Shown one piece after another: positions 24,844-32,499 of a stretch of DNA of 64,000 nucleotides. The DNA is from CAIQPV01 sp964480365 (GTDB lineage: Bacteria; Pseudomonadota; Gammaproteobacteria; Burkholderiales; Gallionellaceae). The stretch is from assembly GCA_964480365.1 (NCBI GenBank), contig CAYZPM010000009.1, positions 1 through 64,000 of the forward strand, written 5' to 3'. The position numbers were made by a program, and so were the translations under genes. How positions within the stretch are numbered: position 1 is the first letter of the stretch; each line of letters starts with the position of its first letter. The notes under the pieces are model-generated. The model saw nothing but the letters and a program-made list of their open reading frames with translations, searched no databases and was not told where the DNA came from.

Positions 24844-26277
24844 TTATGTTTTATCTGCTGTTTTTGAAAATGAACTTAAGCGAACAACCACTTCAACCCT
24901 ACGATTAGGGGCATTGCACTGGCGCTGATCTTCCACAGAGTGTTCTACTGGACAAACCACTACCGGTTTTATAGGCCCCACCCCATGTGCAATAACTTGC
25001 ATTTCGGTTAGTAGCTTATGTTCAATCAACCATTTCTTAATGGTATTGGCTCTAAGCTCCGACAAAACATAATTATCTGGAACCGTTGCCGGCATGGGAT
25101 CGGAATATCCTGTAACAACAACAGACTCAATTTTTCCAAGGTTGCCTAATTCTTGCTCAAATGCCTCCATTACTGGCTCAGCCCCAGATTTCAAGTTCCA
25201 CTTGTGAGAGTCAAATAAGGTATCTGTTTTTAATTCAAAACAAGGAGTAAATTTCTGATTTGTTGCAATAGGAGACACGCCACTATCTTTCAACTCAAAC
25301 TCTGCGTAAGACTTTTCTTTTTTATGTTCTGAGTTTTTGCGATCTTCTATATGGACATATGCTGACTCTCCAATTCCATGCCAAAGCACATCAAGCCCAT
25401 AAACAATACGTTCGTTATTTTGTGCACGGCAATCGAGAATTGGAATTCCCAATCGATCTGCAATGGCTGTAAGCTTCGTGAAATTTTCTTCGCTGACTTG
25501 TACTGGCGCATTTTCGGAACGCAAGCCGATCATATGCATCGACATCTCCATCATTAGGCCAGGCGCGCCAATTAGGATAGGTAGCACCAGTACAGATAGT
25601 GGAAGTAGCATCTTATACTTCCATGAACTTCCAGACTGCTCTAATGCTCCATTCTTAAGCTCCTCAATTGGCACTGGTGCAAATTCAAAAACCAACCCCA
25701 AAGCAACGAACATGCCGCCGCTCAAGAATCCAGATAAAAGCCCAAAGATTTGTCGGCTATGTTCGTTATCAGTGATAAATGCGCTGTGCAATATCTCGAA
25801 ATAGACAAGTGACAAAAGAAAAGAAACAGCAAGAAATATCCCCGATATAAAGTGCTTGAGCCTAACTTCTCTGTATGGTCGCCATTTAATAACTCTGCTT
25901 AGCCACAAACATATACTCTTAGATTCTTTATTGGGTAACGTTACCTGCACTTTATCTTCTGCTAGCTCTGATGAGAATTTATGCTTTGCATCAAACCCCA
26001 AGAATTTCGGTATTTTAGCAAGCAGCGCCATAAGCCAAAGTATTGATACAGCGCTATAGGCCAACCCGATAACATCGATTGCCGCAAATGCAAAAAGCGC
26101 AAAGAAAAATAGCAATGCATCACCTATCGACATTCCTTTCGGATGAAAGCCGATATGGATGCAATAGCTAAGGACAATAAAGGCCCCCCCAAGCATAGCA
26201 AGCTTGTAGAGCAGGCCAAGCACTGAGCTTAGCGTATCAACAAATTCTTTTATGTGGTCAGATGGATTATCAGACAT
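24844..26277 (-). CDS. Multi-pass inner-membrane protein with OmpA-like C-terminal domain
   Basis: 477 residues. There are four to six predicted membrane helices, e.g. LYKLAMLGGAFIVLSYCI (25-42), ALLFFFALFAFAAIDVIGL (about 55), FISGIFLAVSFLLSLVYF (about 145), a Gly-rich helix near 190 and LLPLSVLVLPILIGAPGL (about 232). The periplasmic C-terminal part (350-470) is an OmpA-like peptidoglycan-binding domain: TLFDSHKWNLKSGAEPV, VVVTGYSDP and the closing NRRVEVVVR. The layout (membrane helices then OmpA domain) recalls ZorB-type motor subunits, but no ZorA partner is adjacent. AT-rich; probably island cargo of unknown role. Confidence 0.7.
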   Translation of the reverse strand: MSDNPSDHIKEFVDTLSSVLGLLYKLAMLGGAFIVLSYCIHIGFHPKGMSIGDALLFFFALFAFAAIDVIGLAYSAVSILWLMALLAKIPKFLGFDAKHKFSSELAEDKVQVTLPNKESKSICLWLSRVIKWRPYREVRLKHFISGIFLAVSFLLSLVYFEILHSAFITDNEHSRQIFGLLSGFLSGGMFVALGLVFEFAPVPIEELKNGALEQSGSSWKYKMLLPLSVLVLPILIGAPGLMMEMSMHMIGLRSENAPVQVSEENFTKLTAIADRLGIPILDCRAQNNERIVYGLDVLWHGIGESAYVHIEDRKNSEHKKEKSYAEFELKDSGVSPIATNQKFTPCFELKTDTLFDSHKWNLKSGAEPVMEAFEQELGNLGKIESVVVTGYSDPMPATVPDNYVLSELRANTIKKWLIEHKLLTEMQVIAHGVGPIKPVVVCPVEHSVEDQRQCNAPNRRVEVVVRLSSFSKTADKT

Positions 26278-26430
26278 GTATTGGATAGTACCCTTGCGCT
26301 CAGTTAAATGACAATGAGCTCCTCATTATTGTTGCGAGTTTTTGATCTGTCCGGTTTTGTAGCACGCAATCTGTCCGGTTGTCATATTGCCCAAGGAGGG
26401 CGATATGAGACCGACAAAAGTGCTACAGGA

Positions 26431-26799
26431 GAACCACAATACCAGCAGTCAATGGTCGTGCCACTCAGCCAGCTCACTGACAACACGATGAAGTTGGTCA
26501 GTGCCGCACTCCAAGGATTGAAGGCAATTTTCCGCAGCGGATTCCATTATAAGAAGAGTGGCGTCCTGCTGATGGGGTTGCAACCCAAGGAAGCAATCCA
26601 GGCCACTTTGTTCGATGATCCAGTCGAGCAAGAAAAATCGGCAAGCATGATGCGCACTATAGATGCGATCAATAAAAAAATGGGATCAGGGAGTTTGACG
26701 CTTGCCGCGTCCGGTATCCAACGTCGCTGGGCAATGCGCAGGGACAGGAAATCGCCGAATTACACCACCGACTGGAATGAACTGCCGATGGTATTCTAG
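26431..26799 (+). pseudogene. umuC: C-terminal remnant of umuC (DNA polymerase V catalytic subunit)
   Basis: About 120 codons match the C-terminal end of UmuC proteins: VPLSQLTDNTMKLVSAAL, FHYKKSGVLLMGLQP, LFDDP and the terminal SPNYTTDWNELPMVF. The roughly 300 N-terminal residues with the polymerase active site are missing and the reading frame upstream is unrelated. It is therefore a fragment left by deletion or recombination. UmuDC genes are frequent on plasmids and integrative elements, which fits the island context. Confidence 0.82.
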
Positions 26800-26817
26800 G
26801 GCGACCACTCTGATAAA

Positions 26818-27162
26818 GTGCCGAAAAAATGGAATGAATATTTTGCTATGAATGATAAATATCTTGCCAAAGATTGGCGCAGTCTCGAAATGCATCGACT
26901 TGTTGCTGACCGTCTCAAGAACGACCCAAGCCTTATCCACAAGGCTATCGAGAATATCGAACGATGGAAAAAGCAAAACACTTCCACTCCAGCCGAGGAA
27001 TGGCTTCCCCATATTCATCAAGGGCGGGATCATTTAATTTCGTTGTTGCTTTCCGAAACAGATGAAGGGCAGCGATTAAGGAGTTTAAGCCCCTTCGTTG
27101 GCGACTCATTCATCACACAAGAAGAACGAGCTGAAATCTTCGAACGATTTAAAATGATGTGA
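26818..27162 (+). CDS. Hypothetical protein, alpha-helical
   Basis: 114 residues (GTG start) or 104 from an ATG at 26848 with GGA upstream. The sequence is well-formed and soluble: KDWRSLEMHRLVADRLK, NIERWKKQNTSTPAEEW, QGRDHLISLLLSETDEGQRL and a C-terminal TQEERAEIFERF. Composition and Trp pattern look like a real protein. I recall similar small proteins of unknown function near toxin-antitoxin loci but cannot name a family. It is convergent with the truncated AbiE toxin fragment and follows the umuC remnant. Confidence 0.55.
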   Translation: MPKKWNEYFAMNDKYLAKDWRSLEMHRLVADRLKNDPSLIHKAIENIERWKKQNTSTPAEEWLPHIHQGRDHLISLLLSETDEGQRLRSLSPFVGDSFITQEERAEIFERFKMM

Positions 27163-27179
27163 ATGGCATCGGCTCCCCC

Positions 27180-27257
27180 CAATTTGGGTATCTTCGCCGC
27201 CGATTCGGAGAACAACGCATTGCGTTCTGCGGCGGGAAGGCGGGCCACCTTGTCCAT
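27180..27257 (-). pseudogene. Truncated AbiEii-type nucleotidyltransferase toxin (5' fragment)
   Basis: The first 20-25 codons, MDKVARLPAAERNALFSES, match the conserved start of the AbiEii/AbiGii toxin family. Similarity then ends and the frame runs into unrelated sequence, so the nucleotidyltransferase domain is absent. The start codon overlaps the antitoxin stop by one base (TGATG), the usual arrangement for this pair. Loss of the toxin leaves the antitoxin as an orphan. Confidence 0.7.
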
Positions 27258-27865
27258 CAGCCCCGCTCCCCGCACACCTGCTTGATGATCTGGTAAATCC
27301 AGCCGGTCGCGGCGCGGGTATCCTTGAGCATGCGCTCGCAACCCTTTGCATCCAGCCGCTGCCGGATCGTCTCGATCACGGCTTGATCCACACGCTCCTT
27401 GCCCAGCGCTTTCAGCGCCTGCACCACCAATCCGCTTTCCCGATTTTTGAATCCCGCATCCTTCAACGCCGATTTGCGAAATGCCAGCGTGTGCGCGCCG
27501 ATTGCGTACTCACGGGTCGGCCCGTCGGAAAGATAGACCCACTTCCCCGGCATCTGAGTGGAAAGCCCCAGCAAATTCAACGCCGCATCGCCGGAAGGCT
27601 GAATGCGCCAATTGAACTTGCGCGCCAGCGCCTGCGCCACCTGGTCGATGTCCGGGCTCAACGTCTGCCCCAGCAATTCGCTATAACGGGGATAGTCGTA
27701 CACGCCCCGGCAGACACGGCGTATCGTCCCCGCCTTGGTCAGCGTGGAAAGCGCCTGATGAATATTCACCTCGCCGAACTGAACGATAAAATCAGTCTTG
27801 GTGAACGCCCAACCCCTGCCGCGCCCATATATCCTTGAAAGTATCGATTGTTCAATCGGTTGCAT
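27257..27865 (-). CDS. AbiEi-like / DUF6088 antitoxin (orphaned)
   Basis: 202 residues. The N-terminal winged helix (MQPIEQSILSRIYGRGRGW, then NIHQALSTLTKAGTIRRVCRGVYDYP) is the typical DNA-binding start of type IV antitoxins of the AbiE group, followed by the C-terminal domain (HTLAFRKSALKDAGFKNRE and so on). Such antitoxins repress their own operon by binding inverted repeats upstream, and a suitable inverted repeat lies 20 bp before the start. The partner toxin is truncated, so only regulation or anti-addiction could remain. Confidence 0.8.
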   Translation of the reverse strand: MQPIEQSILSRIYGRGRGWAFTKTDFIVQFGEVNIHQALSTLTKAGTIRRVCRGVYDYPRYSELLGQTLSPDIDQVAQALARKFNWRIQPSGDAALNLLGLSTQMPGKWVYLSDGPTREYAIGAHTLAFRKSALKDAGFKNRESGLVVQALKALGKERVDQAVIETIRQRLDAKGCERMLKDTRAATGWIYQIIKQVCGERG

Positions 27866-27884
27866 CGCTAGTTTCAGTCTGTTT

Positions 27885-27914
27885 TTTCAGAAAAACGACC
27901 ACGTTTTGCTGAAA
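27885..27914. promoter_or_regulatory. Inverted repeat operator upstream of the AbiEi-like gene
   Basis: TTTCAGAAAAACG, 4 bp, CGTTTTGCTGAAA: 13-bp arms with one mismatch, centred about 35 bp before the start. AbiEi antitoxins autoregulate through inverted repeats placed like this. The repeat is visible; the binding is inferred. Confidence 0.6.
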
Positions 27915-27970
27915 TTAACACACTCCGGTTGCGAACGCCACATAGGCTGTGCCCTGCTCATAACCGTTGT

Positions 27971-28393
27971 TCATGAAAGGGGATCTATCAGGTTGCCCCA
28001 TGGCACCGGTTTACCGGCACGAAAAAGACCCCTATGCATTTTGGAGGCCATTTTAGCTGCTGCTTTTGCTTTTGCTCTAGCCTCTTCCTCACCTGATGCC
28101 TTAATAGATTCCCTAATATCCTCTAGGCTACGGTAAGTGCCTGCCTTCTTTTTTTTCTTTTTGGGCATCCTAAGCTCTCCCGCAAGAAGCAAGGCAACAT
28201 CATAGATGCTTACTGCGACTCTCCCCCCAATTTGGGTAGTGGGCAATGGAAAACGATCTCTGTATCGGAGGGCGACAAGAGCACCTTCTGATTTTCCGAG
28301 AAGCGGACCCAGCTCTTTGAGCGTAAGTATTTTTTGCTCCCCGAATTGTTTCGTTAGATCAGCCAGCGCCATTTCCAGTTTTATACTCGCCAT
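27971..28393 (-). CDS. HTH-like DNA-binding protein at the tRNA end of the island
   Basis: 140 residues. The start MASIKLEMALADLTKQFG is fixed by GGAGGAG just upstream. Residues 20-65 (LTLKELGPLLGKSEGALVALRYRDRFPLP) look like a MerR/AlpA-type HTH that reads the site type. A Lys-rich patch (MPKKKKKKAG) and a helical Ala/Lys-rich segment follow. It is the gene nearest to the tRNA, where elements often carry an excisionase or regulator, so it may be the old control gene of the element. No integrase accompanies it. Confidence 0.55.
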   Translation of the reverse strand: MASIKLEMALADLTKQFGEQKILTLKELGPLLGKSEGALVALRYRDRFPLPTTQIGGRVAVSIYDVALLLAGELRMPKKKKKKAGTYRSLEDIRESIKASGEEEARAKAKAAAKMASKMHRGLFRAGKPVPWGNLIDPLS

Positions 28394-28554
28394 CACTCCT
28401 CCTCTCCACATAAAACCACACTAGAAACCACCCCAAAAAATGGAGGCGGTTGCTCCTCCATTCCGCCCCCATTCCATCCTCATTCCATCCTGAAAGCTGA
28501 CTTTGGGTGGCTTTTAGTGTCCCTTTTTGGCCTAAATGAAAACCAGCCCCCAAT

Positions 28555-28589
28555 GAAAAAACCCTCTAATTCATTGAATTAGAGGGTTT
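28555..28589 (-). terminator. Rho-independent terminator of tRNA-Thr
   Basis: Read on the minus strand: AACCCTCTAATTC, short loop, GAATTAGAGGGTT then a T-run. It sits just downstream of the tRNA 3' end, inside the island side of the junction, so it was probably brought in or recreated on integration. Confidence 0.85.
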
Positions 28590-28593
28590 AAAT

Positions 28594-28669
28594 TGGTGCC
28601 GCTTGTCGGATTCGAACTGACGACCTACCGCTTACAAGGCGGTTGCTCTACCAACTGAGCTAAAGCGGC
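28594..28669 (-). tRNA. tRNA-Thr(TGT), integration target
   Basis: Full cloverleaf on the minus strand. Acceptor GCCGCTT pairs with AAGCGGC, D-arm TAGCTCAGTTGG is standard, anticodon stem ACCGC/GCGGT encloses loop CTTGTAA with anticodon TGT, and CCA is encoded. The T-stem has one A-C mismatch (GTCAG/CCGAC), shared with the partial copy at the far end of the island. The gene was rebuilt by the integrated element, so its 3' half may be foreign. Confidence 0.93.
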
Positions 28670-28730
28670 GATAAAAGCTAACACGGTGTTTTAAGGCTTG
28701 GAACCCATCAAACGACACGGCTTGCAACTG

Positions 28731-28790
28731 TGGCGGCGTACCAGTTTGAACTGGCGACCAACGGACTAGAACTGCTCCGTTTCACACAAG
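28731..28790 (-). other. Degenerate tRNA-like relic (tRNA-Lys similarity)
   Basis: Eighteen bases (28748-28765, gaactggcgaccaacgga) are identical to the T-arm/variable region of the tRNA-Lys at 35051-35126, and neighbouring bases also match. The anticodon region and acceptor stem do not fold, so it is not a working tRNA. It lies just upstream of tRNA-Thr in the 412-bp stretch before the next gene, which otherwise shows nothing. Probably a decayed tRNA or an old att scar. Confidence 0.5.
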
Positions 28791-29082
28791 CCGCGCATTC
28801 TAACAATGCATTGCATCATCCGCAATGCTTTTAGGTAGCTTTTAGGTCGAAATAGGAAGCGCATGGATATGGAAGGACATTCTTAACATGGTTATGTTTT
28901 GACTACGATGGAGAAAGTATGCAAATTGCAATTGATGAGGGTGTCTCGCAACAGGTTCAGAGCTTGACCCATAGCAAATTGAAATGGCGGGATTACGATT
29001 TTTTGCTGATTGGCTGTCGGCGTGGATACAGTCATCTGCCCTTAAAAATTGTGGTCTTAACTCCGGATCACAACCAAAATTT

Positions 29083-30366
29083 TTATTCACTGGCGCTTCT
29101 TTGTAACACATCCTGATAAAATTTATAAGTGTTCTTCCCGCTTTGCTTTGCCAGATACATTGCATCATCGGCTTGCTTGATAAGCGTTTCAGGGTCTTTT
29201 GAACCATCCGGGTACATGGAAATGCCAATGCTGCCTCCCACATGGCATCGTTGTCCATTTAGTTCGAATTGTTCTGACAAAGCGACGATTATTTTATTTG
29301 CCGCCATTGCGGCGCTTTTCTCTGATTTAATTCCATTTAACACCAAGATGAATTCGTCTCCTCCCACTCGTGCAACTGTATCTGATGTTCTAATGGTTTC
29401 TTTCAGCCTTTTGGAAACTCCCTGTAATAACTGGTCACCTGCATCGTGCCCCAGAGTGTCGTTGATCTTCTTGAACCCATCAAGATCGAGGAACAACACG
29501 GCCACTTCGTAATTGTTACGCTTGGACAATGAAATGGAATGTTCAAGGATTTCCAAAAACAATGCCCGGTTCGGGAGGTCTGTTAAATAATCGTAGTGGG
29601 CCAAATGCGCTATTCTTTTTTCGACTTGTTTGCGTTCTGTAATATCCCGGACAATGCCGATGAAGTAACGTAGCCCACCCAATATCATTTCCGATGCCGA
29701 CAATTCCAGAGGGAACTTCTCACCATTTTTTCGGACGGCTACCACCTCACGTCCGCATATGCCAAGGATATTTGCCTCGCCAGTATGAGCATACCGATTA
29801 ATGTAGGAAGCATGCTCACTTCGGAAAGGCTCGGGCATCAGTAAGCTCAAGTTCATACCCAATGCCTCCTGCTGTGAATAACCAAAGATTTTTTCGGCAG
29901 CGGGGTTGAATCCATGAATCTCTCCCGCCTCATTGATCGTGATGATGCCGTCCATCGCGTTATAGATGATGGCTTGCAACTGACTCTGGCTTTTTTCAAG
30001 CTCCACCTTGGCCTGTTTCAGGTTGGTTACCATCTGCCAGAACAGATTGACTTCAAGGCCGCTTGCCACCCTTTTATTCTTGCCAAAAACCTTGCCCACC
30101 TCTGCGGTGATTGCTTCATCGTGAGTCAAGTTATAAATGATGCAGTCTGGATAGCACTTGCAGGCCTGGAGTGCTTCACCGGCATCGGTATAGGTTGGAA
30201 TTCCATGACTTTTTGCCAGTATTATTCCAGGCGAAGCAGGGTTTGGATCTGCGATAGCGACAACCTCAACCAGTCTGTCTTCGATAAACATCTCAAGCAG
30301 TGCAGAGCCTCCGCGTCCGGCCCCGATAATCAGGACTGGATATCCTTTGATTCTATGTTTTGCCAT
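29083..30366 (-). CDS. Diguanylate cyclase with N-terminal Rossmann and PAS domains
   Basis: 427 residues. The N-terminal 110 residues form a Rossmann-like domain (VLIIGAGRGGSALLEMF, VAIADPNP), unusual for a c-di-GMP enzyme and perhaps binding NAD or CoA-type ligands. A PAS domain follows (130-250, ending IGIVRDITERKQ), then GGDEF (260-420) with the intact active site RVGGDEF and the conserved DGFKKINDTLGHDAGD. Synthesis of c-di-GMP is expected, with the Rossmann domain as sensor. It has no inhibitory RxxD site that I can see. Single gene, 480 bp from the divergent DUF4242 gene. Confidence 0.88.
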   Translation of the reverse strand: MAKHRIKGYPVLIIGAGRGGSALLEMFIEDRLVEVVAIADPNPASPGIILAKSHGIPTYTDAGEALQACKCYPDCIIYNLTHDEAITAEVGKVFGKNKRVASGLEVNLFWQMVTNLKQAKVELEKSQSQLQAIIYNAMDGIITINEAGEIHGFNPAAEKIFGYSQQEALGMNLSLLMPEPFRSEHASYINRYAHTGEANILGICGREVVAVRKNGEKFPLELSASEMILGGLRYFIGIVRDITERKQVEKRIAHLAHYDYLTDLPNRALFLEILEHSISLSKRNNYEVAVLFLDLDGFKKINDTLGHDAGDQLLQGVSKRLKETIRTSDTVARVGGDEFILVLNGIKSEKSAAMAANKIIVALSEQFELNGQRCHVGGSIGISMYPDGSKDPETLIKQADDAMYLAKQSGKNTYKFYQDVLQRSASE

Positions 30367-30705
30367 GTTTACTCCTTCGTACGTGTGGCGGCGAGAGATT
30401 CCTCAGCAATGATTTGGCAAACTTACGATTCCAATTGGATATTGGCGCGCCTATGAGTGGCCTAACCGATATTCGCTGGGCATTGCCTGATGCAGGAAAT
30501 CCAAGGCATGACCATACTATGTAAGTTGATACTGGGCAATGATTTTAATCGCTCGCCGCGAGACAGGCTGGGAATGAAATCACCTTGCTCAAAGAGCGTT
30601 ACTGGAAGTAAACCGACCCATTTTCGATATGCTGAATTGTTTGATTAATTTAGGCGTTGTTTTTGTCCGCATGGATTAAGTCTAACAAGGATTCATTTTT
30701 TCTTC

Positions 30706-30721
30706 TGTATCAAATGTTACA
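30706..30721. promoter_or_regulatory. 16-bp palindromic box, copy 1 (DUF4242 promoter)
   Basis: TGTATCAAATGTTACA, matching TGTATCA-N2-TGATACA with one deviation per side. It is followed by TACCGCA, as is the copy before the haemoglobin gene. Probably an activator or repressor site. Confidence 0.65.
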
Positions 30722-30763
30722 TACCGCATTAGTGGACTACGTATGCACGCAATAGATGAACAA

Positions 30764-30779
30764 CGTATCTTTTGATACA
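30764..30779. promoter_or_regulatory. 16-bp palindromic box, copy 2 (DUF4242 promoter)
   Basis: CGTATCTTTTGATACA; the right half matches the consensus TGATACA exactly. It is 50 bp before the shared GCTACA element, almost the same distance (51 bp) as in the haemoglobin promoter. Confidence 0.65.
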
Positions 30780-30847
30780 GATGGATCGAATTGTCGCCGC
30801 TAAACTTCTTGTTGCTACACCTTCGTAGTGACTAACAGGAGATCAAC

Positions 30848-31153
30848 ATGCAACCGATGCGCTTTTTTCTTGATACACATGACCGGACACGCAAGACTTT
30901 TCCGGAGAAACTTTCCCCGGAAGAATTTGAAATTTTTTTTGCGCTTTATGAAAAGGCTTGCTACGAAGAATCCGTTGTACCTATCCGCACCCATGTGAGC
31001 TTTGAAGAGGGGCGCGCATTCTGCTTAAACATGGCGACAGACGCCGAAGCAGTGAAGCGCGCCCATGAAAAAGTAGGATTGCCGTACGACTCGATCATCG
31101 AAGTGACGACTGCCACACCGGGCGACATGTTTTTCAAACGCAAGGCTGCGTAA
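30848..31153 (+). CDS. DUF4242 / SCO4226-like nickel-binding protein
   Basis: 101 residues, start set by AGGAG 6 nt upstream. MQPMRFFLDTHDRTRKTFP, YEESVVPIRTHVSFEEGRAF and AHEKVGLPYDSIIEVTTATP fit the DUF4242 ferredoxin-like fold family, some members of which bind nickel at a dimer interface. Here His and Cys residues are retained in the first half. It is preceded by two of the four shared palindromes, so it is probably co-regulated with the HD-GYP gene and the truncated haemoglobin gene. Physiological role unknown. Confidence 0.75.
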   Translation: MQPMRFFLDTHDRTRKTFPEKLSPEEFEIFFALYEKACYEESVVPIRTHVSFEEGRAFCLNMATDAEAVKRAHEKVGLPYDSIIEVTTATPGDMFFKRKAA

Positions 31154-31164
31154 TCACTAATATC

Positions 31165-31197
31165 GCGCCCTCTTTCTGTGATACACATTGAGGGCGC
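31165..31197 (+). terminator. Terminator-like hairpin after DUF4242 gene
   Basis: GCGCCCTC, 17-nt loop, GAGGGCGC; a GC-rich 8-bp stem 12 bp past the stop. No long T-run, so strength is uncertain. Confidence 0.45.
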
Positions 31198-31287
31198 ACA
31201 AAAGTGTTAAGTAAACTGTATCTGCCGTATTCATAAACATTAAGTGACTCAGGCGATCAGTTTGTTCAATTCGAACCGGGCGCCATT

Positions 31288-32154
31288 TTAGGTGGGGGCA
31301 TTAGCCAGTCCATTCAACGCAAGATGCCGGTAACTTTCCCGTACCAGATCATCAATTAGTCCATTATCGATTTCAGGTTTGAGGTCTTTGATGGTGCCGC
31401 GCCGACCAGAAAGAGTGATGAACATATGTTCTCCCTCGCGCTTGACTACGGCTTCCCCGCCACATTGGCGACAGTAAACATAGGCACCGTCGAGATGGTG
31501 TCGGCTGACGATGACGGTCGGGCCACACGACGGGCAGTGCTGCAATGAAACTTTTGGCTCGCTGTGACCAACAATCTGATTCAATTTACCCGCTTTACCA
31601 AGCCTGATGAAACGCTCACCCCATGCAGCATGAAACTGACCTCCGAGATTAGCTTGGATGATTTCCAGCGCGTCTTCGGTAGGCATGCCTTTGCGATACG
31701 GGCGTGTGCTGGTCATGGCATCGAAGCCATCGCAGATGCCGACAATGCTCGCGTCCACGCTGATTTGATCGCCGGACAAACCCTGCGGGTAGCCGCGTCC
31801 ATTTGGCATTTCGTGATGAGACAGCACAGCAGAGCGAGCCAGTTCTGCCAGCGGATGATCGGAAAGAAAACTGTTCCCTATTTCCGCGTGAGTCTTGCTG
31901 ATTTCGTATTCTTCATAGGTGAGTTTGTCCGGTTTGTTCAGCACGGCATCAGGAACAGCTACTTTCCCTAAATCGTGAAGAAATCCACCTAACGCGATGC
32001 GTGCCACATCGGTGGATGGCAAACCGCCATCTTCGGCCAGGATACGGCTGAATTGCGAAACTCGCCACAAGTGGCCCCCCGTGTAGGGATCGCGCGCTTC
32101 AACTATTGAAGCCATGACAAAGAGATTTTTCAGCAGATGTTCTACATGATTCAT
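31288..32154 (-). CDS. HD-GYP phosphodiesterase with C-terminal zinc-ribbon
   Basis: 288 residues. The ATG with AAGGAG 7 nt upstream is taken. The HD-GYP domain (5-185) has FLHDLGKVAVPD and HHEMPNGRGYPQGL, so the hydrolytic motifs are complete. Residues 195-240 hold four Cys in two pairs (CPSCG and CRQCG) like a zinc ribbon, an uncommon tail for this family. c-di-GMP breakdown is expected. One copy of the shared palindrome lies 119 bp upstream, linking its control to the DUF4242 and haemoglobin genes. Confidence 0.88.
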   Translation of the reverse strand: MNHVEHLLKNLFVMASIVEARDPYTGGHLWRVSQFSRILAEDGGLPSTDVARIALGGFLHDLGKVAVPDAVLNKPDKLTYEEYEISKTHAEIGNSFLSDHPLAELARSAVLSHHEMPNGRGYPQGLSGDQISVDASIVGICDGFDAMTSTRPYRKGMPTEDALEIIQANLGGQFHAAWGERFIRLGKAGKLNQIVGHSEPKVSLQHCPSCGPTVIVSRHHLDGAYVYCRQCGGEAVVKREGEHMFITLSGRRGTIKDLKPEIDNGLIDDLVRESYRHLALNGLANAPT

Positions 32155-32272
32155 GGCGATGCTCCTTTTCATTAGAATTTTTTACTTGTTCGCTTCCAGC
32201 ATTACTCAACAAACTATGTGGTTACATCAGGTTTTCCTGTCAGGCATCCTACCTGCCACTCACCCTTGAGTC

Positions 32273-32288
32273 TGTATCAATTGATACT
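32273..32288. promoter_or_regulatory. 16-bp palindromic box, copy 3 (HD-GYP promoter)
   Basis: TGTATCAATTGATACT, the most symmetrical of the four copies. It lies upstream of the minus-strand HD-GYP gene in the 345-bp divergent region shared with the haemoglobin gene. Confidence 0.65.
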
Positions 32289-32411
32289 TAAGCCCTCCCT
32301 GTAACGGCAAGTATTCCGTAGTAATCAATTCCTCTACCCAGTAATATTTAACGGACAAAATTGCTATTTTTCAGAAAAGCCTGCGGATGATCTAGATTTT
32401 AAATTGGCCTA

Positions 32412-32427
32412 TGTATCAAATGGTACA
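32412..32427. promoter_or_regulatory. 16-bp palindromic box, copy 4 (haemoglobin promoter)
   Basis: TGTATCAAATGGTACA followed by GACCGCA. It is 51 bp before a GCTACA element and 88 bp before the start codon. Extended similarity to the DUF4242 promoter supports a common regulator. Confidence 0.65.
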
Positions 32428-32499
32428 GACCGCACACGATGCCCATAGTTAATATTCTTCTCGCTACATATTGCGTAGCCTTACAAAAGGAGAATACAA

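Larger units (their letters stand above)
3017..28669. mobile_element. Genomic island integrated at tRNA-Thr, defence-rich
   Basis: The complete tRNA-Thr gene stands at the right end on the minus strand. A 47-bp copy of its 3' half, matching at 44 of 47 positions and in the same orientation, stands at the left end. This is the geometry left by tyrosine-recombinase elements that insert at the 3' end of a tRNA gene. Between the two lie restriction, TIR, cyclase, ImmA/IrrE and toxin-antitoxin genes, in alternating AT-rich and GC-rich blocks, which points to several acquisition events. No integrase or excisionase gene is recognisable, so the island is probably immobile or was moved in trans. The boundary is directly visible; the mechanism is inferred. 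Confidence 0.8.
30367..30847. other. Divergent intergenic region holding two copies of a 16-bp palindrome
   Basis: 481 bp without a gene, between the GGDEF gene (minus) and the DUF4242 gene (plus). It contains two palindromic boxes 58 bp apart near the DUF4242 side, and a segment reading TTCTTGTTGCTACACC about 30 bp before its RBS that recurs before the haemoglobin gene. The part near the GGDEF gene shows nothing I can assign. Confidence 0.6.

Noticed and set aside
24844..26277. Zorya ZorB
   Set aside because: OmpA-like domain and membrane helices fit partly, but there are too many helices and no ZorA, ZorC, ZorD or ZorE partners.
28842..29258. 138-codon minus-strand frame overlapping the 3' end of the GGDEF gene
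   Set aside because: Overlaps a well-supported gene and has random-looking composition.
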